7,303 nucleotides of DNA, from assembly GCA_044337585.1 (NCBI GenBank), contig JBIINH010000115.1:1-7303 (forward strand). The letters run 5' to 3'. A program made the position numbers and the translations under genes. Origin of the DNA: CAYSBE01 sp044337585 (GTDB lineage Bacteria; Bacteroidota; Bacteroidia; UKL13-3). Within the stretch, counting starts at the first letter, position 1. Each line of letters opens with the position of its first letter. Shown one piece after another: positions 1 to 5,528 of the stretch. The notes beneath the pieces are model-generated. The model was given only the letters and a program-made list of their open reading frames with translations. It was not told the DNA's origin and did no database searches.

Positions 1-2
1 AG

Positions 3-644
3 AAATTGATGGAAAAATTATTGAAAAGTGAACATTTTTTTGACCCGTTGAATATGGGATGCTTAATTAAGCAACCAATGGACCAGTTAATTGGCTCAAG
101 CAGGTTAATGGGTTTAACATTTCCATCAGCCACTAACACACAGCAACAGTATGGACATTGGCAATTTATTCAACAGTTTGGTATTTTAACAGGACAAGAC
201 CTCTGCGACCCTCCAAATGTTGCAGGCTGGCCTGCCTTCCACCAAGACCCACAGTACTATGAGCTTTGGATTAATTCTGACTCGTTACCCAAAAGGAACT
301 TATTTAACGATTTAATGATTTATGTTGGGTTTAATCGGTTCGGTTTTAATTTAAAATACAATGTGATTGCATTTGCCGAAAGACTTTCTGACCCCTCAAA
401 TCCAAATACATTGATCAATGACATCACCAAATTAGGTTACCCTGTTGATATTTCTACAACCAGCAAAAACGCAATTAAGACTTCCATCCTACTATCAGGC
501 CAAACAAGTGACCACTACTGGACTGATGCTTGGAATACATATAAAAATAATCCTTCAGACCCTATTGCAAAAAACGGTGTAGAAATACGTTTGCAAGCAT
601 TGCTCAAACACTTTTTCGGACTTGCAGAATATCAACTTTCTTAA
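3..644 (+). CDS. DUF1800 family protein, C-terminal part (5' end cut by window edge)
   Basis: The reading frame is open to the first base, with a Lys codon at 3-5, so the Met codon at 9 is probably internal and the real start lies outside the window. The visible 213 residues match the C-terminal part of DUF1800 proteins. They begin with a stretch containing LLKSEHFF and IKQP, continue with the diagnostic GQDLCDPPNVAGWP block (nt 192-233) followed by a W-x-N-S segment, and end in a LAEYQLS tail. Full DUF1800 proteins are usually about 450-600 residues, so over half is missing. The biochemical role of the family is unknown; it is commonly encoded next to DUF1501 proteins, as here, with a 7-base gap suggesting one operon. 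Export cannot be judged because the N-terminus is absent. No T9SS tail is seen on this partner. Family assignment is firm; function is open. Confidence 0.9.
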   Translation, partial: KLMEKLLKSEHFFDPLNMGCLIKQPMDQLIGSSRLMGLTFPSATNTQQQYGHWQFIQQFGILTGQDLCDPPNVAGWPAFHQDPQYYELWINSDSLPKRNLFNDLMIYVGFNRFGFNLKYNVIAFAERLSDPSNPNTLINDITKLGYPVDISTTSKNAIKTSILLSGQTSDHYWTDAWNTYKNNPSDPIAKNGVEIRLQALLKHFFGLAEYQLS

Positions 645-651
645 TTAGAAA

Positions 652-2229
652 ATGAATATGAAAAGACGTGATTTTATACAAAAACTTTTAGCAACAAGTG
701 CTGCTCCAATTGTGATGAATGGATTTGGAGTAAAAGCATTGGCACAAGGACCTTTCATGAATTTTTTAAGTAAAGCTGCACATAAAGACCGGGTGTTGGT
801 ATTGATTCAGCTTAGCGGAGGAAATGATGGCATTAACACTGTCATTCCACTCGATCAATACAGCAATTTAATGGCGGTGCGAAGTGGCGTTGCCATTCAG
901 GAAAACAAAGTATTATCATTATCAGGTACTCCTGCAACCGGATTTCATCCTGCAATGGGCAATATGCGCAATATGTATAATGATGGGAAAATTTCTATTG
1001 TTCAAAGTGTAGGCTATCCCAATCCTGATTACTCTCATTTTAGGTCAACCGATATTTGGCTAACTGCATCTGATTCAGACGAACATTTAAAAACAGGTTG
1101 GATGGGCCGTTATCTCGATACACAATTCCCAGGCTTCCCTACAGATTATCCCAACGAAAACTATCCTGATCCGCCTGCGATACAAATCGGATACATGATT
1201 TCTCCTGCACTGCAAGGCGATACCCATTCATTGGGAATGAGCATCAGTGATCCTACTTCATTCTACCAATTTGTTACAGGCACCGTTGACCCTGCACCCA
1301 GCACACCTGCCGGCCACGAACTTACTTTTGTAAGACTTGTAGCACAACAAACCCAAGAATATTCAGCCGTTATTAAAGCAGCCGCTGAAAAAGCATCCAA
1401 TATGTCAACACTATATCCGGCTGCGGGTGTAAACGAATTGGCCGATCAGTTAAAAATTGTTGCCCAACTGATTGCAGGTGGTTTAAGCACACAGGTGTAT
1501 ATGGTAAGCCTAAACGGATTTGATACACATGCAGGGCAGGTTGTTAGTGGTGCATCTGATACGGGTGTGCATGCTACATTGTTGCAAAAAATGTCGGATG
1601 CCGTGCATGCCTTTCAAGACGATATCAAAAAACTGGGTGTAAGTGATCGGGTTTTGGGAATGACTTTTTCAGAGTTTGGCCGCAGAATTATTGCCAATGC
1701 AAGTTTGGGTACCGACCACGGTGCTGCTGCTCCTTTGTTTATTTTTGGCGAGTCCGTATCAGGTGGAATTATAGGTAACAACCCAACCATTCCAAACAAT
1801 CCAACGGTTGATGACAATATTCCTATGCAATACGATTTTAGATCCGTCTATTCAACTGTGCTAAAAAATTGGTTTGGCGTAACAGATGAAGAACTAGAGT
1901 CAACCATGCTAAAAGATTTTCCATTGTTAAATTTTGTAAACCCTACAGGATTAACCAATGCCATACATGGTATAAATGCACAAAGTGTAACGTGCTATCC
2001 AAACCCATGTATGGATTTTACACACATACAATTTGCAACGAAAGGCGGTTTAATACGTGTAAGGCTCTTTGACCAAACAGGCAAGCAATTGCACATATTA
2101 AGCGAAGCAAATTATTCGGCAGGTACCCACGAAATTCAAATCAATACACAACACCTAACAGCCGGATTGTATTATTACCAAATACAGATGGCAGATGAAC
2201 AGGTGATGAAAACGTTTGTGAAGTTGTAA
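652..2229 (+). CDS. DUF1501 family protein with Tat-like signal and T9SS type A sorting domain
   Basis: This is a complete 525-residue protein. The N-terminus has a twin-arginine-like motif KRRDFI (residues 4-9), a moderately hydrophobic stretch, and a likely cleavage site after ALA (29-31). The DUF1501 core follows: LIQLSGGNDGINTVIP (about 51-66), FDTHAGQ (290-296), SEFGRR (340-345) and TDHG (354-357). These motifs resemble the alkaline phosphatase/sulfatase-like fold to which DUF1501 is usually related, but the substrate is unknown. Residues from about 448 to the end form a T9SS type A sorting domain: a YPNP start (449-452), a LFDQTGKQL turn, a LTAGLYYYQI strand and a basic FVKL end. The product is therefore predicted to cross the outer membrane or be anchored on it. 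Met codons lie at 652 and 658; either keeps the RR motif, and no strong ribosome binding site separates them. It lies 7 bases after the DUF1800 gene and is probably translated from the same message. Confidence 0.93.
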   Translation: MNMKRRDFIQKLLATSAAPIVMNGFGVKALAQGPFMNFLSKAAHKDRVLVLIQLSGGNDGINTVIPLDQYSNLMAVRSGVAIQENKVLSLSGTPATGFHPAMGNMRNMYNDGKISIVQSVGYPNPDYSHFRSTDIWLTASDSDEHLKTGWMGRYLDTQFPGFPTDYPNENYPDPPAIQIGYMISPALQGDTHSLGMSISDPTSFYQFVTGTVDPAPSTPAGHELTFVRLVAQQTQEYSAVIKAAAEKASNMSTLYPAAGVNELADQLKIVAQLIAGGLSTQVYMVSLNGFDTHAGQVVSGASDTGVHATLLQKMSDAVHAFQDDIKKLGVSDRVLGMTFSEFGRRIIANASLGTDHGAAAPLFIFGESVSGGIIGNNPTIPNNPTVDDNIPMQYDFRSVYSTVLKNWFGVTDEELESTMLKDFPLLNFVNPTGLTNAIHGINAQSVTCYPNPCMDFTHIQFATKGGLIRVRLFDQTGKQLHILSEANYSAGTHEIQINTQHLTAGLYYYQIQMADEQVMKTFVKL

Positions 2230-2289
2230 GACTTGAGATGTGAGACTTGAGATCACGCCCTTGGTGTGACAAGCTTGAGAAGTAAGACA
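2227..2289 (+). repeat. Degenerate heptanucleotide repeat starting at the DUF1501 stop codon
   Basis: Four adjacent 7-base units of the form TRAGAYN occupy 2227-2233, 2234-2240, 2241-2247 and 2248-2254; the first unit includes the TAA stop codon of the upstream gene. Seen as longer units, GACTTGAGAT occurs at 2230-2239 and again at 2244-2253. Two more related units (TGAGAAG at 2276, TAAGACA at 2283) fall in the same 7-base phase after a 21-base interruption that contains most of a palindrome. Short phased repeats of this sort occur in intergenic DNA of some Bacteroidota; no function is known to me. Copy number is low and units are imperfect, so this could be a decayed array. Confidence 0.6.
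2253..2269. repeat. Small palindrome (hairpin with 7-bp arms)
   Basis: TCACGCC (2253-2259) pairs with GGTGTGA (2263-2269) across a 3-base CTT loop, with one G-U pair in RNA. It interrupts the heptad repeat. There is no T-run after it, so it does not look like an intrinsic terminator on either strand. Its outer parts resemble those of the larger palindrome at 2300-2322. Confidence 0.5.
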
Positions 2290-2293
2290 GAGC

Positions 2294-2322
2294 GTTGGGT
2301 CGCACCCAACCAATGGTTGGTG
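2294..2322. repeat. Two overlapping, mutually exclusive palindromes
   Basis: GTTGGGT (2294-2300) and ACCCAAC (2304-2310) form a perfect 7-bp inverted repeat with a 3-base loop. CCAACC (2306-2311) also pairs perfectly with GGTTGG (2315-2320) around AAT, and the stem can be extended by two pairs past a bulged C at 2305. Both use bases 2306-2310, so only one hairpin can form at a time. No T-rich tract follows. This could be a REP-like extragenic palindrome or an mRNA 3'-end structure for the DUF1800-DUF1501 message; the sequence does not decide. Confidence 0.55.
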
Positions 2323-2435
2323 AACTTTAGGAGTCAGGTGTGAGTTGGTAATGGATGTAAGATTTTATATAAGATACACGAGAAACTAGACGGTAATTCT
2401 ATTTAAAGTTAATTCTTAAAATTAAAAAATCTCCT

Positions 2436-2443
2436 TACATTCG
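2436..2443 (+). promoter_or_regulatory. Possible -7 element next to the start codon
   Basis: TACATTCG matches seven of the eight positions of the Bacteroidota -7 consensus TAnnTTTG and follows an AT-rich stretch. It ends only 3 bases before the ATG at 2447, which would imply a leaderless or nearly leaderless message. No convincing -33 TTG/TTTG box is seen at the usual distance, so this is a weak call. Confidence 0.22.
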
Positions 2444-2446
2444 AAT

Positions 2447-4015
2447 ATGAAAACACCGATACAAAAAATGGCTTATTTATGTATACTGATGCTTACAAGC
2501 ATCTTATGCAAAGCCCAATATGATTGGTGGCCCATTCATCCCGGGCAAGTGAATTATTACTCATTGGATACTTCAGTGGTTGCAACACCGCCAAACAGGG
2601 CGTTTGGTATGTATATCACCGACAGCCAGCAACTGCAAAATGAAACGCGTTATTACTTTAACAAATATTTTCAAAACGGTATGGGAAAATGTGAATATGG
2701 ATTCGATTTCACTTCAAGCCCTTTTGGTAATTATCAGTTGATTGATTCCAGTGGTGCTATGTTATTTACCTACCATGGAACTCCCATTTATTTTTCATTT
2801 GAGCCTTCTTTTGGTGATACAGTTGTGAGCTTGGTTTTATCTGCTACACAAACTGAATTGCATATTGTGTATGCTGCACAAAACACAATGGATATTTTTG
2901 GAACTACAGATTCAGTGCGTATTTATTATGTGTTAACTGAACCTATGGCTACTTATTATGATAGCCTCATTCTGAGTAAAAACTACGGACTTATACGAAC
3001 TCCTGTTATACGCGGCCTTGAAAACCAACAGGGCGAGTGGAATATATACAGATTTCGAGATTGGGAAAAAACCGGGACCTTACAACTTGCAGGAAACAGC
3101 CAATTGCCTGAAAACCCAATAAAGCCATTGACATACCAAGAATGTGGCACATACCAGGTGGGCGACATCCGCCATATAGAGCACAGAAGCGTAGAGAAAA
3201 AATACCGCATAGGTTCGTTGGACAGAACCACCAACGATTTTTCAATTTCTATTCAAGAGGTGATGACTAAAATAGAAAATCCGGACTCGATTATCTACCT
3301 CATAAAAAACGAAACCTTTAAATCTAAAGAAGCCATTGCTGCAAATTATTACAACTATCATGAATGGACTGAATTCACAATAGATACCGAAGTGGTTTCC
3401 AAGAAAAGTAACCCATGGGATATCATACCGGGTACACTTATTTTTGATACATCTTTGGACGCGAGTGCTGGATTAGCATCTATGTTTTACTACAATACGT
3501 ATGCAAATAATATTGCGGCACTTGAAGTATTTCCAAAACATTTTGTGATGCGCTCATATCATGATTCCTGTTATGAAATGGTGCCCGATGCGCCTATTCC
3601 TTCGGTTACATACTTTTATCTGAAAAATCTAGGTGGTGCATACTATAAAGGTAATACGTTTTATGACCTATCAGAAGTTGGTTTTGAATTCGAACGAAAC
3701 TTGATATACTATAGCAACAGTACCGGAACCTGGGGTACGCCATATCCGTTTCCATTGGGGCTTAAGAAAAATACCGGAGATAAAACCTCTATAATTCAGG
3801 TATATCCCATTCCTGCAAATGAACAGTTTACCATTGCATCAAAAGATATGCAATCCATCACCATAACTGATATAACGGGCAGAGTCATGTATGAAAACCA
3901 ACATGCGGAAAACTGCTCAGTTGTTGATTGCTCTACCTGGCCTGCGGGTGTTTATTTCGTAAAATGGTTTACAGAAAGCCACCAGGATATCAATAAAATA
4001 ATTATTCAGCACTAA
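2447..4015 (+). CDS. Secreted protein of unknown function with T9SS type A sorting domain
   Basis: This is a complete 522-residue protein. The N-terminus (1-24) is a Sec signal peptide with a hydrophobic core and probable cleavage in CKAQ between Ala and Gln. An in-frame stop at 2423-2425 and no other nearby ATG support the start at 2447. The ectodomain (about 25-445) is rich in Tyr, Trp, Asn and Thr, as in beta-rich surface proteins; a SKNYGLI motif (177-183) is of a type common in secreted Bacteroidota proteins. I recognise no enzyme motif. Residues 452-522 are a T9SS type A domain: YPIPAN (453-458), ITDITGRVMY, PAGVYFVKW and a short C-terminal strand. The tail carries two Cys (490, 495), one where a hydrophobic residue is usual; they may pair. 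A Cys in the signal region (ILCKAQ) does not fit a lipobox well. It is convergent with the next gene, stop to stop, 10 bases apart. Export is a firm prediction; function is unknown. Confidence 0.88.
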   Translation: MKTPIQKMAYLCILMLTSILCKAQYDWWPIHPGQVNYYSLDTSVVATPPNRAFGMYITDSQQLQNETRYYFNKYFQNGMGKCEYGFDFTSSPFGNYQLIDSSGAMLFTYHGTPIYFSFEPSFGDTVVSLVLSATQTELHIVYAAQNTMDIFGTTDSVRIYYVLTEPMATYYDSLILSKNYGLIRTPVIRGLENQQGEWNIYRFRDWEKTGTLQLAGNSQLPENPIKPLTYQECGTYQVGDIRHIEHRSVEKKYRIGSLDRTTNDFSISIQEVMTKIENPDSIIYLIKNETFKSKEAIAANYYNYHEWTEFTIDTEVVSKKSNPWDIIPGTLIFDTSLDASAGLASMFYYNTYANNIAALEVFPKHFVMRSYHDSCYEMVPDAPIPSVTYFYLKNLGGAYYKGNTFYDLSEVGFEFERNLIYYSNSTGTWGTPYPFPLGLKKNTGDKTSIIQVYPIPANEQFTIASKDMQSITITDITGRVMYENQHAENCSVVDCSTWPAGVYFVKWFTESHQDINKIIIQH

Positions 4016-4025
4016 TTAAAGTTAC

Positions 4026-5456
4026 CTACTCTTTTACTACCACCGCATGCTGATTGGTTTGAGTCAATCGAATAAAATAGATGCCTGATGGGAGTAATGA
4101 TAAATCTATAGATACCGTATTTGGTAATATGCCATTCAAAATCATTTTTCCGGTGGTTGAGTAAACTTCAAATTCACTATTGACAAAATTTTCGGGTAGC
4201 GAAACTTTATCAAATGTTGGATTAGGGTACAATTTTAAGTGCTGATAACGCGAAATTTCATCTACAGATAAAATTTTATCGCATTGAGAAGAATTTCCAT
4301 AATTTACTCCATGTGAAACATTAAAGTAGCAGCGTAAATTACCAGCTAAGCCTACGGAAGTAGATGTGTAGGAGCCTCCAAAAAAACCAAACATAGATCC
4401 GATACCTTCCACAATGGCATCGGAAAATCTCCATCCACTGTCTAAGTACTCAATATCCCAGTGAATACGGTAATCAACCATTCGTTTATGTTTTACAATG
4501 TAACGCACTTCCGAAATACCCGGATTGGTATGTGTTTCAAAAACACGCAACGAGGGATGGTAAATTATTGCAGCCGTTATCGTATCTCCAATTTTGGCAT
4601 CAAAATTATATATAAGTCTGAATTGATTTTCTTTCCAAATAAACACTTTTTTTGCCTGCTCATACATGTAAAAATGTGCACCGGATACAGGCTGTCCGTA
4701 GCTGTCAAATACCTTTACCACCTTACATATTTTACCTGACAGTGTGGTATCTCCCTGTGCGAGTACTCGGTAAAAATATCCTGCTTGCAGTGAGTCGGCT
4801 CTCCACAATGAATAATACCATTGGGCGGTGGTTCCAAAAAAAGAGATATAGGAAGAAACTGCGCAAGGTTGTGTAGTATCTCCTGTAGTGATAGTTCCAT
4901 CCGTATAAGTTCGCAAAATAGATGAACCATCAAGTGCAAGTGGTACCTGCAAAGGCAAAAAATCACCTACATACACCCTATTGATGATTCGTTGAGTTAT
5001 ACCAAAGCCTGTGTTATTTAGTGTAAATGTTTTCAGTCCTAACGTGTCGGTATTTATTCCTGTTACTTTAACCTTTTGTTTTATCATTGGGCTGCTTTTG
5101 TCACTGTAAATACTCACTTCAACAGAGTCGTTAAGCTGAGCATTAAAATTAAAAAGTAATCCGCGCTCATTGTTGCGTATATAATATACATAACCCGAGC
5201 TGTCATGCAGCAGATAGGTAGTCAGATATGCTTCATTTCCTAATTTATCTACAGAATAGGCATTAAGTTTTCGATACACATCACTTCCTATAGTGGTGTC
5301 TTTCTCTGTTTCTATTCTAACCGATTCAGACAAATAGAGATTACCCGTTTGGTGCAATTTCCAATAACACCAGCGTGCACCTAGGGGCGGTATATTCTGT
5401 GCATTAAGATAAACAACATGAAAAAGCAGCAAAAATAAAATGTATTGTTTTCTCAT
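4026..5456 (-). CDS. Secreted protein with duplicated beta-rich ectodomain and T9SS type A sorting domain
   Basis: This is a complete 476-residue minus-strand protein. Residues 1-19 are a Sec signal peptide, with cleavage likely in LNAQ. The ectodomain is an internal duplication, repeat 1 about 26-200 and repeat 2 about 208-395. Matching landmarks keep near-constant spacing: W29/W213, DTTI 53-56/DTTL 236-239, VYYI 90-93/VFIW 271-274, LLFNFNAQLNDS 100-111/LIYNFDAKIGDT 281-292, LRTY 181-184/LRCY 374-377 and C198/C392. The GDT-type and NFxA motifs are recurrent in uncharacterised T9SS cargo of Bacteroidota. Residues 407-476 are the sorting domain: YPNP (410-413), VYSTTGKMI, LPSGIYFIRL and a VVVKE end. 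No catalytic residues are apparent, so adhesion, binding or a structural role is possible but unproven. The gene diverges from the deacetylase gene across 72 bases and converges on the 2447 gene. Confidence 0.9.
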   Translation of the reverse strand: MRKQYILFLLLFHVVYLNAQNIPPLGARWCYWKLHQTGNLYLSESVRIETEKDTTIGSDVYRKLNAYSVDKLGNEAYLTTYLLHDSSGYVYYIRNNERGLLFNFNAQLNDSVEVSIYSDKSSPMIKQKVKVTGINTDTLGLKTFTLNNTGFGITQRIINRVYVGDFLPLQVPLALDGSSILRTYTDGTITTGDTTQPCAVSSYISFFGTTAQWYYSLWRADSLQAGYFYRVLAQGDTTLSGKICKVVKVFDSYGQPVSGAHFYMYEQAKKVFIWKENQFRLIYNFDAKIGDTITAAIIYHPSLRVFETHTNPGISEVRYIVKHKRMVDYRIHWDIEYLDSGWRFSDAIVEGIGSMFGFFGGSYTSTSVGLAGNLRCYFNVSHGVNYGNSSQCDKILSVDEISRYQHLKLYPNPTFDKVSLPENFVNSEFEVYSTTGKMILNGILPNTVSIDLSLLPSGIYFIRLTQTNQHAVVVKE

Positions 5457-5528
5457 CTTTAGTTATTAATACCTACGAAAATATATAATTTGTAATTAAT
5501 TGTGATGTAAAAACGTATATTAGAAATT
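5457..5528. promoter_or_regulatory. Divergent promoter region
   Basis: This 72-base AT-rich spacer lies between two genes transcribed away from each other and should hold both promoters. On the plus strand, TATATTAG (5516-5523) partly matches the TAnnTTTG -7 consensus, with TTTG at 5489-5492 as a distant -33 candidate (23-base gap). On the minus strand, TATTTTCG (plus-strand bases 5476-5483) lies 19 bases before the start codon, without a clear -33 box. The location is well supported; the individual elements are weak. Confidence 0.45.

Larger units (their letters stand above)
2230..2446. other. 217-base intergenic spacer
   Basis: The first part (to about 2350) carries the heptad repeat and the palindromes. 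The remainder is AT-rich, especially 2365-2435, and should contain the promoter of the gene at 2447. I see no coding frame, tRNA or clear intrinsic terminator. Confidence 0.6.

Noticed and set aside
6..644. A true translation start at base 6 or 9 for the DUF1800 gene
   Set aside because: The frame is open to the window edge and the product would lack the N-terminal half of the family.
2227..2289. CRISPR array
   Set aside because: Units are only 7 bases, imperfect and directly adjacent, without spacers of constant length or cas genes.
2294..2322. Intrinsic terminator for the DUF1800-DUF1501 operon
   Set aside because: The hairpins are good, but no T-run follows on either strand.
2447..2520. 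Lipoprotein signal at the 2447 gene N-terminus
   Set aside because: The Cys lies in SILCKAQ, which lacks the small residues expected just before a lipobox Cys; the Ala-Gln junction fits ordinary signal peptidase I cleavage.
2983..3245. Two overlapping minus-strand frames inside the 2447 gene
   Set aside because: Antisense to a complete secreted protein with signal peptide and sorting domain; low-complexity, Cys/Trp-rich translations typical of shadows.
4461..4966. Small open frames on both strands inside the minus-strand T9SS gene
   Set aside because: They are out of frame with, or antisense to, the 476-residue protein, whose duplicated motifs in this region confirm the real frame.
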